IMG/VR virus record: IMGVR_UViG_3300034103_002323
Location: 1 to 26,154 of that record
Reading direction: 5' to 3' (one strand)
Source of the DNA: a virus
Length of the DNA: 26,154 bases
Below, piece by piece: positions 1 through 7,900 of this stretch; positions within the stretch are counted from its first letter, which is position 1; every line of letters starts with the position of its first letter. The notes under the pieces were generated by a model, which searched no databases, had not been told where the DNA came from, and saw nothing but the letters and a program-made list of their open reading frames with translations. The translations under genes were made by a program, and so were the position numbers.

Positions 1-1310
1 GAACCCAACTCACCAACGTTTAGTATCTTGGCTACAACGTTATATGTATCTGGATATAACATCTGTTTAGGCATTTCCTCGATCGAGGGACCGTACCGAC
101 TCCACCATGTCAGATTCTTCTCTCGGGTGTAAAAGTCAGTCTGTTTCTTTAAATCCAATTCAAATTTTTCTCGATACCATTCGTTCATAGGCTCGTCATT
201 AGGTTGCGGCAACCAAATTGTCGTAGCGGCACTCTGCTGGTATTTATTCTTCAAATCCCACATCGCGGCGTAAATGTGCTTACACCATTTAGGTTGATAA
301 TAAAATAAATTTGGATCAGAGTAAGACTCTTGTTGATAAGAAGGAATATTGTATATCTGATTAAGATAAATAAAACCAAAAGAACGAGCGTAACCTGGAT
401 TATCCTGCGCATTTACCACGCGGGGTGTTTGTTCAGGACCGGCGTCATAGAAACCGGGAGAAGTATTGAAAACACCCGTGTACGGATAGCGCATCTTCAG
501 AGACTTTTGATACAAGTCGAAAGACTCGCGCCCCAAGAAATCGGGACAGCTGCACTGTGAACGCATCTCTGTTGTCAGAAACTCGCCAGGGGACGGAGGC
601 CCTGAAGCAGGTATTGTCATAGAGTTAGCGTCGACAACACTCCAACTATTTTCAAGAGAGTGAGATAAAAACAGAGTGTTGAAAGTCGGCGTAAAATCCG
701 GATCTTTGGGTACGCCGTCAAAGCCCACGGCGACGACCGTGTAGTTATTGAACCCAAAAAGCTTGTCTACGCCGCCGGCTGTGAATCTATTAGATAGGAC
801 TTCGCCCTTAAAAAAGGATATAGGAGCACCAAAAGTAGATGTAAGTTTGACGGCGTAAGTCTGTGGATCGTAATTAGTTACCGAATCTATAGCGTATCCG
901 TAGTCTTTAAAGTTAAAAGAATCTCTAGGTCGAATTCCGACCATCCACATTTTGGAGTCGGTCCTCGTTGTTGGGTATAAAAAACTGAGCCCCGGAACGT
1001 AAACACCAGAACCAGGATCGTTACCTAAGTAGTATTTAAAACCGTAACCCAAACCGTCGTATGCTTGCTGCGCATACATAGACAGCTCATAACCACGGCG
1101 CCATCTAGTCCAGAGGGAAGCGTAGTTATAGTCACTCAGAACGCTGAAATCTTTAGTACCTACAGCGGGTCTAAAACGCCGATTAAAAGGTTGCGGTCGA
1201 CTTAATTCGGAAGGTTTTTCAGCGCCGGAAATATCGGAAACAGATCGGATACCTGAGTTCGCGTTGAACTGACGAAACCCAAAGTTATCCGATCCTTTCC
1301 GACGTGACAT
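1..1310 (-). CDS. Large structural-region protein with split SWIM-like zinc motif (3' end outside window)
   Basis: An open frame runs from ATG at 1310 to the window edge, at least 436 codons without a stop; its C-terminus is missing. It starts 6 nt after the stop of the preceding gene, so it belongs to the same transcript. The N-terminus (MSRRKGSDNFGFRQFNA) is basic, and the rest is rich in Tyr, Phe, Trp and Asn, as in many virion proteins. Cys253-Ser-Cys255-Pro-Asp-Phe and, 88 residues later, Trp-Cys343-Lys-His345-Ile-Tyr-Ala together match the C-x-C...C-x-H pattern of SWIM zinc fingers, with an unusually long insert. SWIM domains in other proteins bind DNA or protein partners. The position in a run of structural genes suggests a virion component, but no specific role is recognised. 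Confidence is high that it is a gene, low on function. Confidence 0.85.
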   Translation of the reverse strand, partial: MSRRKGSDNFGFRQFNANSGIRSVSDISGAEKPSELSRPQPFNRRFRPAVGTKDFSVLSDYNYASLWTRWRRGYELSMYAQQAYDGLGYGFKYYLGNDPGSGVYVPGLSFLYPTTRTDSKMWMVGIRPRDSFNFKDYGYAIDSVTNYDPQTYAVKLTSTFGAPISFFKGEVLSNRFTAGGVDKLFGFNNYTVVAVGFDGVPKDPDFTPTFNTLFLSHSLENSWSVVDANSMTIPASGPPSPGEFLTTEMRSQCSCPDFLGRESFDLYQKSLKMRYPYTGVFNTSPGFYDAGPEQTPRVVNAQDNPGYARSFGFIYLNQIYNIPSYQQESYSDPNLFYYQPKWCKHIYAAMWDLKNKYQQSAATTIWLPQPNDEPMNEWYREKFELDLKKQTDFYTREKNLTWWSRYGPSIEEMPKQMLYPDTYNVVAKILNVGELG

Positions 1311-1316
1311 AGCAGA

Positions 1317-1886
1317 TCAATAGAATCCGCCTTGAGCCAAGATAGTGATGCCCGAAGGACTGAGACCGCCAGAAGCGCGGACGCCAGAAGCACCTGCAGG
1401 ACCCACGCCGATGTAACCGGCACACAGGATGTAGCCCTTTTCGAGGTATAAACCCTCGTTTTTACCGATTTGAACAGGAGCGATCAGGTTAGTATCACCG
1501 GTGCGAGGAACCGGTGCCATCACAGCAGGTAACTGAACACCCAGCGGGTAACCAAAAGTAGAACCGCTCAGTCCGACTTCAAAGCGTCCGACCATCAGAG
1601 CAGCTGACGTGGAAGGAGCCGCTTGGTTCGGCATATAGACGTACAGACCAATATCAGCCGTACGAATGCCACTGTTGTCAGGATAATCTTCGTTGCTGAC
1701 AATGGTAACGTCTTCAACGAGAGCGCCGTCTTCAGACGGAAGATCGCCCACGCGCACTAACTGGATCAAGTCCCCCAGGGCGGGGTTAATGGGATCACAA
1801 GTAGTAGTAGCGTTTGTAATACGCGCGCCCCGTAAAAAAGGACGATCTACAAGACAAGGTTGCTTGTTGGTGCTAGTAGAGGCCAT
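1317..1886 (-). CDS. Beta-rich structural or decoration protein candidate
   Basis: A 189-residue protein with ATG at 1886 and no clear Shine-Dalgarno. The composition (many Gly, Val, Thr, Ser, Pro and few Lys) and short alternating hydrophobic stretches such as DIGLYVYM suggest a beta-rich fold, like head decoration or fibre proteins. The last 40 residues are very Gly/Ser/Ala rich (for example GVGPAGASGVRASGG). There is no signal peptide, membrane segment or catalytic motif. It lies 21 nt after the preceding minus-strand gene and 6 nt before the large partial gene, so it should be co-transcribed with both. The family is not recognised; the structural role is inferred from context and composition only. 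Confidence 0.75.
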   Translation of the reverse strand: MASTSTNKQPCLVDRPFLRGARITNATTTCDPINPALGDLIQLVRVGDLPSEDGALVEDVTIVSNEDYPDNSGIRTADIGLYVYMPNQAAPSTSAALMVGRFEVGLSGSTFGYPLGVQLPAVMAPVPRTGDTNLIAPVQIGKNEGLYLEKGYILCAGYIGVGPAGASGVRASGGLSPSGITILAQGGFY

Positions 1887-1907
1887 TGTGTGCGCTAGAT
1901 GGGGTTA

Positions 1908-2348
1908 TCAGGCTAAACCCCGTAAAGGGTTGTCGGTTTTAAGGGGCGCAGGCTTGACTAATGCCGACGCCAATAATGCAGACGAATCTTCTTTAGACCC
2001 GCCAATACGCTCAAGAATCTTATTAAGCCGATCTTCGTCTTGCTGCTTAGCGATGTAGTCAGAGATCATGCGGGTAGCCATGCCTTGAGGAGCTGGCTCC
2101 ATGCCTCGGATCCCTCGGATCATGTTTCCGAGTCCTTCAAGCAAAATACTGCCGCCGATCCACGCGTTGTTAAAGGGGCTGTCCAAACCGCCAGGTTTAG
2201 CGGGGCTGGGACTGGTGGAAGGTGCCAACCCCTCAGCTACGGAAGAGAAATCATTAATGCTATACGCCGGCGACTCAAATCCGCCGGCAATAGAAGTACC
2301 AAAGTCATACCCGCGTACGGGTACAGAATTAGAAAAATAGTCCGCCAT
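1908..2348 (-). CDS. Hypothetical phage protein, 146 aa
   Basis: The ATG at 2348 has a good ribosome site, GAGGA about 8 nt upstream, just after the stop of the 634-aa gene. The first 65 residues are Ser/Pro/Gly rich and look disordered. Residues about 65-80 (WIGGSILLEGLGNMIRGIRG) form an amphipathic or weakly hydrophobic helix. Residues about 90-125 are charged and probably helical (ISDYIAKQQDEDRLNKILER). The family is not recognised. Like its upstream neighbour it combines a disordered Pro-rich part with a Gly-rich hydrophobic stretch, a pattern seen in internal or ejected virion proteins, but that role is a guess. Confidence 0.7.
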   Translation of the reverse strand: MADYFSNSVPVRGYDFGTSIAGGFESPAYSINDFSSVAEGLAPSTSPSPAKPGGLDSPFNNAWIGGSILLEGLGNMIRGIRGMEPAPQGMATRMISDYIAKQQDEDRLNKILERIGGSKEDSSALLASALVKPAPLKTDNPLRGLA

Positions 2349-2358
2349 GGATCAATCC

Positions 2359-4263
2359 TCAGAACAGGGGCATTTTTTCAAGGGTTTGGTACGCCTGCGG
2401 AGCAAGCGTGGCGTTTAAATCCGCCGCTCCTTGAGTACTAAAAGCAGCATTCATCGCTGCAGCACGCGCTTGACCGGCTGCGTTATTGGGCGTGTTGGTA
2501 CCCATGGAAGTACCCAGAACAGCGCCTTGCGCCACGGGCATCTGTTGACTAGGACCGCGACGCTGCATTTGAAGTTGCAGACGGTAGGCAAGCTCGGGGT
2601 TAGCTTTTGCCCAAGTTTCTAAAGCTGCCTCGGTTTCAATGCCGACGGAAGCAGGTGCGCCCATTCCTTTAAGTGCGCCGATAATTTGTTCCGACCGGCC
2701 AGGAGCACCAGCGTAAGCCGCTTGAACACGGTAAAAATCACCAATGTTCTGGTACTGAGAAGCATCTTGACGGAGGCCCTGGGCTGCGTTTTGGATTGCT
2801 TGACGATACTCGGATTCTCGCGAATCCATAAGTTGCGGTACCGACCCAGCCCCCATGGAGCTACCGACGGGAGCTGCCGGAGCTTGCCCGCCAATCGGAG
2901 CCGACGGACCAGGAGCAAAAGGCGCTGCAGGAGCGCTAAGTGAACTGGGGTTGACGGTACCTGGGATTGCGTTGGTGCTACCAGCAATAGGTTGAGGGGC
3001 AGCCGTTAGAGGAGCACCAGTAACAGAGGGAGTATTGGCACCAGATTCAGGAGTCGCCGTGGGCACACCCAGCTGCGTTTCACCGGGCGAAGGGTATCGA
3101 GGTTGCAGCCCAGACATGTCCACGCCTGATCTCCGGAGTGCAATTCCGAGGGGTTCATGAGCAATAGGCTGTTCGGGTTGTTCTTGACGACCGGACATGT
3201 CCACGCCTGATCTCCGGAGTGCAATTCCGAGGGGTTCATGAGCAATAGGCTGTTCGGGTTGTTCTTGACGACCGGACATATAAGCAGCAAGACCAAGACC
3301 TCCTAAAATCCCGCCGCCGACGAAAGGTGCAACAGGCATCCGCAAGGAAGCAGAAGTCCCGCCAGCTGCGGCGGCCCCAGCGGCAGCAGGAGACGAAAAA
3401 ATCTGACCTAGATCAACGGTATTGATTCCGCCCATAGCATTAGCTCGGGTCGCAATAGGAGATCCCTCAGGCAGGGCTACTCCACGTCCGAGAATTTCAT
3501 AAACATTTACGGGTTGAATACCTGGTTCAACTGCAGAACCTGTCGTGCGTGCGAGAGCGCCCCCCCGACCTCCAGTAGATAAACCGGCGCCGCCTGCAGG
3601 GGGAGCCATACCGCCTCCAACCGAACGCGTAAGATCACCGCCCCGATTCAGGTATTGAGTGGGAGTTGTTTCCAGCTGCCGGATCAGAGGAGAGTCAAAT
3701 CCCTCGGTGCTTAACAGTGCTTCCATGACGTCGTCAGCATTGACGCCACGCTCTGCAGCCGTGGTCTCGACGATGGAACGAATACGGTTATACCCTTCAG
3801 GGTCTCGACGCATCAGTTCTTTACCGTAAGCAAAGGCAGGTTCAGGAGCTTGCGGGGAACTTAAAATCGCATAGGGGCGGACAGTAGTGCTCGCGGGAAT
3901 ATCTTGAACTCGAACTATAGGTAAAGAACGTTGTCCAGGAGCAACACCAGGAGTACGAGCCGGAAGAGTTTCGCGAGGAACATCGGCTTGGGGATACCCA
4001 GCGCGACGAGGAATTTGTTCTGCAGGAACTTCGCGAGGGCCGGGAAGTTGCCGCTGAAATCTTCCAGTAGATCGATCAGGAGGAACGTTTAGACGCGGTT
4101 GAACGGCAGGACCAGTAGGTGCGGAAGGAGTAACGGAAGAGCTAGGTTGGATCGTTTGCCGAATTTGCCGAGGGCTCGGCGCATCCGGAATCATGTTATT
4201 GATCATCCGGAGCCCGCCTTCGACAAGCGCTCGGATGGTTTTTTCGTATGCGCTGTACGACAT
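2359..4263 (-). CDS. Pro/Ala/Gly-rich 634-aa protein with hydrophobic segment and 27-aa tandem duplication
   Basis: A long low-complexity protein. Residues 1-25 look helical. Residues 28-140 are Pro/Arg/Gln-rich and probably disordered. Residues 145-205 are a compact helical island in which ERGVNADDVMEALLSTEGF (171-189) faintly resembles the N-lobe of lytic transglycosylases around their catalytic Glu; this is weak. Residues 309-329 (PVAPFVGGGILGGLGLAAYM) are a Gly-rich membrane-type segment. Directly after it a 27-residue unit beginning MSGRQEQPEQP occurs twice in tandem (329-355, 356-382). The C-terminal third is again Pro/Ala/Gln rich with a short helical stretch near 485-570. The architecture would suit an internal virion or ejection protein that inserts into membranes. 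The family is not recognised. Confidence 0.75.
   Translation of the reverse strand: MSYSAYEKTIRALVEGGLRMINNMIPDAPSPRQIRQTIQPSSSVTPSAPTGPAVQPRLNVPPDRSTGRFQRQLPGPREVPAEQIPRRAGYPQADVPRETLPARTPGVAPGQRSLPIVRVQDIPASTTVRPYAILSSPQAPEPAFAYGKELMRRDPEGYNRIRSIVETTAAERGVNADDVMEALLSTEGFDSPLIRQLETTPTQYLNRGGDLTRSVGGGMAPPAGGAGLSTGGRGGALARTTGSAVEPGIQPVNVYEILGRGVALPEGSPIATRANAMGGINTVDLGQIFSSPAAAGAAAAGGTSASLRMPVAPFVGGGILGGLGLAAYMSGRQEQPEQPIAHEPLGIALRRSGVDMSGRQEQPEQPIAHEPLGIALRRSGVDMSGLQPRYPSPGETQLGVPTATPESGANTPSVTGAPLTAAPQPIAGSTNAIPGTVNPSSLSAPAAPFAPGPSAPIGGQAPAAPVGSSMGAGSVPQLMDSRESEYRQAIQNAAQGLRQDASQYQNIGDFYRVQAAYAGAPGRSEQIIGALKGMGAPASVGIETEAALETWAKANPELAYRLQLQMQRRGPSQQMPVAQGAVLGTSMGTNTPNNAAGQARAAAMNAAFSTQGAADLNATLAPQAYQTLEKMPLF
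3113..3274. repeat. Perfect 81-bp tandem duplication (two copies) inside the 634-aa gene
   Basis: The segment 3113-3193 is repeated base for base at 3194-3274. The unit is 27 codons long, so the reading frame is kept and the protein repeats a unit starting MSGRQEQPEQP. A third copy begins (GACAT at 3275) but diverges at once. No synonymous difference exists between the copies, which points to a very recent duplication, or to an assembly or strain-specific copy-number change. Confidence 0.97.
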
Positions 4264-4288
4264 CCTAAAGACCTAGCCTGAGTTTATA

Positions 4289-4909
4289 TTAGCGCCAATC
4301 TGCGTAGAAATACAGACGATCAGCACGAGATACATCAGGTGGGCCAGGAATAGCCTGAATAAATTCTGCGCCACTACGTTCAAATCTGTAACGAGATGCC
4401 ACGGGGTCTTTGTAGTTGGCTACATACAGCATTTCTGCGAGCCTATTTGTCTCGTATAGATAGTTCTGCCGCCAGACTTTGGCTACTTCTGTTTTATCTT
4501 GAATATTAATCGAACGGTTTACATCGCCAAGAATTGTTTCTTGCCGGTTGGTAGCGCGACCAGCTGCAAGTTCTGTTAAGCGCTCAGCTTCCTCACAGCG
4601 CTCTACTTGCTGGATTATTTTGTCGTAATAAAATTCGCTCGGAATACTGTTGCAAGCTTCTAATAATCTAGAGTAATCACCCGCAGGTACAGTAGCGATA
4701 TTATAACCTAGGTGATAAGTTACACGACTAAAGTTAAAGTCATCAAGTCTATAACCAAAAACCTGAGCAGGATTACGCGTTAACTGATTAACAGCAGCGT
4801 AAACTACTTCTCTTTTAGTGGCATCGGTAGTGTCAGGCTGAAAAACAACGCCTTGTTGTGCTAAATAACTTTGAAGTTGTTCTAGCTCTTGTTGTGTAAA
4901 CTGGGCCAC
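4289..4909 (-). CDS. Hypothetical phage protein, 206 aa (possible connector or virion protein)
   Basis: A 206-residue soluble protein starting at GTG 4909 (MAQFTQQELEQLQSYLAQQG). It is mostly alpha-helical by composition: helices are likely at 5-20, 30-45, 80-125 and 130-165, and the C-terminus is aromatic (RADRLYFYADWR). Residues 98-118 are Glu/Arg-rich and could form a coiled coil. It lies 26 nt upstream of the 634-aa gene and 56 nt after the helix-hairpin-helix gene. That 56-nt gap is AT-rich and holds a possible -10 box (TACAAT on the minus strand), so a promoter there is possible but weak. Size and helical character would fit a head-tail connector or neck protein, but no family signature is visible. 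Confidence 0.75.
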   Translation of the reverse strand: MAQFTQQELEQLQSYLAQQGVVFQPDTTDATKREVVYAAVNQLTRNPAQVFGYRLDDFNFSRVTYHLGYNIATVPAGDYSRLLEACNSIPSEFYYDKIIQQVERCEEAERLTELAAGRATNRQETILGDVNRSINIQDKTEVAKVWRQNYLYETNRLAEMLYVANYKDPVASRYRFERSGAEFIQAIPGPPDVSRADRLYFYADWR

Positions 4910-4964
4910 AACTACCGACGCCTACAGTACACCTATTGTACTCTTTATTTATTTAATCCAAGGA

Positions 4965-5405
4965 TTATTCAACGTAGATCGCATCACTGAGGATTTCATC
5001 CCAGTTAATGTGTTTAATTTGACGGAGCTGCTCCAGTTTTGAAAAGCGCTCACCTGGCAGGGACATGCGCAACTCGATGATCTCGTTGGCGGTTTTAAGG
5101 CCCACGCCGGGAAGAATCTGCGTCAGTAGCTCGGGGGTAGCGCCGTTCAGGTTGAAACGACTTGGCGCAGGCACTTGGGGCTTAACAATCTGACGACCCC
5201 GTCGCGACTTAACAGGTTTTGCGCCCTGTTCTGAATCTGTATCTACTTCCTTTTGTTCGATTTGATTTTTATGCGCGAAAAAGACCTTCCCCGTGGTTTT
5301 AGACTTCACCATAAAGTACTCACCGTCATCATGAGTACTGAGAATATCTACTTTAACACCACTAGGTGTATAGGTGACGTCTTGAGGAACAGTGGCAGTC
5401 ATCAT
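4965..5405 (-). CDS. Helix-hairpin-helix (ComEA-like) DNA-binding protein
   Basis: A 146-residue protein with two parts. Residues about 10-50 have a small beta-barrel pattern (GVKVDILSTHDDGEYFMVKSK) that could be SH3-like. A basic linker follows (KPVKSRRGRQIVKPQ, about 64-78). Residues about 83-146 carry a helix-hairpin-helix unit of ComEA type: the opening FNLNGATPELLTQILPGVGL contains the N-x-A-T-x-E-L and L-P-G-V-G hairpin motif that contacts the DNA backbone without sequence specificity. ComEA-type domains occur in DNA-uptake and repair proteins; in a phage head region, packaged-DNA binding is a possible role. The start could be either of two adjacent ATGs. It is divergent from the plus-strand gene at 5465, with 59 nt between them. 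Confidence 0.85.
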   Translation of the reverse strand: MMTATVPQDVTYTPSGVKVDILSTHDDGEYFMVKSKTTGKVFFAHKNQIEQKEVDTDSEQGAKPVKSRRGRQIVKPQVPAPSRFNLNGATPELLTQILPGVGLKTANEIIELRMSLPGERFSKLEQLRQIKHINWDEILSDAIYVE

Positions 5406-5464
5406 AAAGATACGACTTTCGCAAAGTATAGGACAAAGTTAGAATAGAGGAAAGGTAACGAACC

Positions 5465-5944
5465 ATGCCCAACCCTTTTAACTTACTTAGATTTGCAAAT
5501 CAAGTACCTGGCGTAGGCAAAGCTTTAAGAGCTATATACGCAGTTGCTCCGGATGTAGGCATTGGGTTGCCCCTTGGACTCCTAATGTCTCCAAAAAAAT
5601 CTCCAAAAAAAGAAAAAACAGCTGTACTAAACACAGCAGCAGAAGTTGCCACGTCGCTTGTACTAGGCGGAGCCGAAACAATTCCTCAGGTGACTCAATT
5701 AGCTACGGACCCAGGGATCCTTAAAGCGCTCGGGCAAGAAGGGCTCAGCAAAAACGAAATAATTCGAAATTTAAATGCGCGAGCTCGCACGATCAACCCC
5801 AGCATGTATACCGAGCAGCTGGTAGAACAAATTGTTGAAGGTCAGATCGACGCGGAAAAAGAACGGCTGATGCAGGAAGCCCGCAATCGCCTGCGTGGAA
5901 CCGAAGTATTCCTGCCGACCTCAAGCATGATGCAGATGCGTTAA
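5465..5944 (+). CDS. Hypothetical protein, 159 aa, on the opposite strand
   Basis: The only short plus-strand gene among the left-hand structural genes. ATG 5465 is preceded by a purine-rich ribosome site (GAGGAAAGG, 5447-5455). The first 42 residues are weakly hydrophobic and Gly-rich (for example DVGIGLPLGLLMSP, 30-43). A Lys run follows (SPKKSPKKEK, 42-51), then a mixed helical region, and a charged C-terminal helix (about 120-145). It could be membrane-associated through its N-terminus. The family is not recognised. It ends tail-to-tail with the 292-aa structural gene, with a minus-strand terminator in between. A weak promoter may precede it (TTCGCA 5418-5423 and TAGAAT 5440-5445, 16-nt spacing). 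Confidence 0.75.
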   Translation: MPNPFNLLRFANQVPGVGKALRAIYAVAPDVGIGLPLGLLMSPKKSPKKEKTAVLNTAAEVATSLVLGGAETIPQVTQLATDPGILKALGQEGLSKNEIIRNLNARARTINPSMYTEQLVEQIVEGQIDAEKERLMQEARNRLRGTEVFLPTSSMMQMR

Positions 5945-5950
5945 GGCAAG

Positions 5951-5975
5951 AAAAAACCCCTCCCGGAGGAGGGGT
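5951..5975 (-). terminator. Rho-independent terminator for the capsid operon
   Basis: A perfect 8-bp GC-rich stem (ACCCCTCC / GGAGGGGT, 5956-5963 with 5968-5975) closes a 4-nt loop. Read on the minus strand the loop is UCCG, a UNCG-type tetraloop, and the stem is followed by a T run. It lies 22 nt past the stop of the 292-aa structural gene. No T run follows on the plus strand, so it acts mainly on minus-strand transcripts. Confidence 0.88.
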
Positions 5976-5997
5976 CCCCTACGCCGACCTGAGTATA

Positions 5998-6876
5998 TCA
6001 GGAAGGAACGGTCGAAGTGTAGATGGTGGATTCCACCACGCCGCCGGGCTGGAGGGCCAGATCATCACGCTTAGGCGCGGTGTCGGGCACGATCCAACAG
6101 ACTTCGCAGATAGCGAGAGCCTTATCCTTACCGGCAAGTCGACCGGATCGAGCACGAGGATCGAAAGTGCCGGAAGCCAGAGCCAGACCGGAAGCGACAA
6201 CGCCGCCCAAGTTGCGAGTAGCAAACAGCCTCCAGGTGGTCTCCGCAGTAAGCGCAGACATCCTGCTGGCGTCGATGATGTTCACCGAAGCGTTGCTACC
6301 GTTCTCAATGCGGCTGTTAGCGCCGGTTACAGACACGCCAAACTGACCGGACACAACAGTGCCGTCGCTGCGAAGACCTTGGCTCACTGCGGGAACCAGG
6401 CTGAGCTGAGGGGTGGCGCTGCCGCCGCCCACGCCGCTGCTGATTACGTCGCCGCCATCAACACGCAGGGAAGCGCGGTACACAAAAGAACCTGAAGGCA
6501 CCGAAATGCCGTCAGCGATGTCGGCGCGGACATCTTTGTGATAATCCGGGGAAGGGATGATCACAGTGGCACTGCTGAAGGGTTGGTTAGACCCGTTCAG
6601 ACCAGAACCGTAGGGTTGAGCATAGGACTCAAGCTGGTTAACGGAACCGTTGGCCTGATAAGACAGATCAACATAACCGATTGCCTGTTGAGCAATCCAG
6701 CCGGGACGGAACACCACACCGACAGGACCGCCAATAGGCTGGTTAGTCAGAGTTTCGGAGGTTCCGTTTTCGTTGTTGAAAACAACGGACTTTTCGTCGT
6801 GCCAGTAACGCAGGACGTTGGTGTAGTTACCAGGATAAATCTTGGCAACTTGCACTTGATTAGGGTTAATCGCCAT
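5998..6876 (-). CDS. Probable major structural or head protein, 292 aa
   Basis: The next gene after the major capsid protein and the last of its operon. ATG 6876 has the strongest ribosome site seen in the window (AGGAGG, 8 nt upstream), which predicts high expression. The protein is rich in Gly, Ser, Val and Asn with short alternating hydrophobic stretches, suggesting mostly beta structure. There is a Ser/Gly loop region around 155-175 (DVISSGVGGGSATPQLSLVP) and no membrane segment. A second abundant structural protein just after the capsid gene is common in tailed phages (decoration, head-completion or tail proteins); which of these applies here cannot be told. The family is not recognised by name. 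Confidence 0.8.
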   Translation of the reverse strand: MAINPNQVQVAKIYPGNYTNVLRYWHDEKSVVFNNENGTSETLTNQPIGGPVGVVFRPGWIAQQAIGYVDLSYQANGSVNQLESYAQPYGSGLNGSNQPFSSATVIIPSPDYHKDVRADIADGISVPSGSFVYRASLRVDGGDVISSGVGGGSATPQLSLVPAVSQGLRSDGTVVSGQFGVSVTGANSRIENGSNASVNIIDASRMSALTAETTWRLFATRNLGGVVASGLALASGTFDPRARSGRLAGKDKALAICEVCWIVPDTAPKRDDLALQPGGVVESTIYTSTVPS

Positions 6877-6884
6877 CGTTAGTA

Positions 6885-6890
6885 CCTCCT
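6885..6890 (-). promoter_or_regulatory. Strong Shine-Dalgarno site (AGGAGG)
   Basis: Minus-strand AGGAGG is followed by TACTAACG and the ATG at 6876, a spacing of 8 nt. Most other genes here have weak sites or none, so this marks a strongly translated structural gene. Confidence 0.85.
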
Positions 6891-6891
6891 A

Positions 6892-7900
6892 TCAAGCGTT
6901 AAAGGAGTAAGCAACGGTGGCGAAATCAGCGTTCAGAAGTTCGAAACCTGCGTACAGGCTCCAAATCATCATGATAAAACGGCTGAAGTCGTCGTTGTTA
7001 TTCAGAAGCACCTGAGCGTTGTTGCCGCCGATGCCGACGCCCACGCTCTGGGGACCGAAGAACATACCGATTGCACTCTCGTAAGACTTCGATGTGCCGC
7101 CGATGGTGGCAGTCTGACTCTGAGAGGGCATGTTGGTCGATTCGAAGAAGCGAACGCCTTCGAACACGAAACCGGTGGGCATGATGGGCTCACCAGCCAC
7201 GAAGCTGGCTTGACCAAAGCCTTGACCCATGTAGATAGCAGCGTTGGGCTGCATACCGGACATGAGGGGGTTGATCTGACCGTTGCCAGGATAACGAGCC
7301 ACTTCACGGAAGTCGCTGTTCTGACGCAGGTGCATCAGGAAGGTAGGATCGCAAACACAGCGATAGAAACCGTCCTGATAAGTAGGAACGTTACGCTTAC
7401 GCAGGCTCTTCACCACGCGCAGCAGGTCGTCCTTCACGTCGAACTTGGCTTGTTCGGCGTTGGAGTAGGTCAGCGAACCGACGGCAAGATCACCAGGGTA
7501 GTAGTAACCACCTTGGGTGTCGGAAGCTTGGCCTTTGGAAACTGCTTTCAGGAGTTCGTTAATGAACACCCGGTCACGCCAACGACGATAGTCGTCGAGC
7601 AGAGTCAGCGAACCGATGGACTGGTGGAAAGCGGTGAGGTTACCGGTATCCAGCAGCAGGCGCTGTGCAGTGATCAGGGTTTCCCGAGCAATCTTAAAGG
7701 TGCTCGGCTGAGTGGGATCGGACGGATCAGCAGGACCGGTGTACTCCTTAAGAGTCACCAGCACTTTGTCCTTCACAATGTTGCGGCTGTTAGCAGTACC
7801 GATGGTCTGCTCTGCAGTACGCTCACGGGATTCCTTGCTGCCGGGGTTACCCCAGAAGCGATAACGATCAAGCTGAACGGTCTGGCCGGGTTGTTTGCTA
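6892..7900 (-). CDS. Major capsid protein, exon 2 (C-terminal ~336 residues)
   Basis: This exon carries most of the capsid protein. The frame continues upstream of the GTG at 7776 to about 7900, where the intron begins; a GTG start at 7776 would cut off a conserved-looking stretch (KQPGQTVQLDRYRFWGNPGS). The segments GFYRCVCDPTFLMHLRQNSD and, later, FEGVRFFESTNMP resemble the end of N4 gp56-type capsid proteins, where a G-V-R-F-x-E-T/S-N-x-P signature is typical. Joined to exon 1 (8884-9002) it gives about 375 residues, a normal size for an HK97-fold capsid protein. It follows portal and scaffold genes as expected. The splice point at 7900/7901 is inferred from frame and group I rules, with an alternative one base away. 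Confidence 0.85.

Noticed and set aside
330-560. Plus-strand 76-codon frame
   Set aside because: It lies wholly inside the long minus-strand partial gene 1-1310, has no ribosome site, and its product has no gene-like pattern.
3006-3296. Minus-strand alternative frame with an internal repeat (96 codons)
   Set aside because: Its repeat is only the second-frame reading of the 81-bp DNA duplication in the 634-aa gene.
6892-7776. Capsid protein starting at the GTG at 7776 as a complete gene
   Set aside because: Coding similarity of style continues upstream to 7900 and resumes in 8884-9002; a start at 7776 would remove over 80 N-terminal residues.
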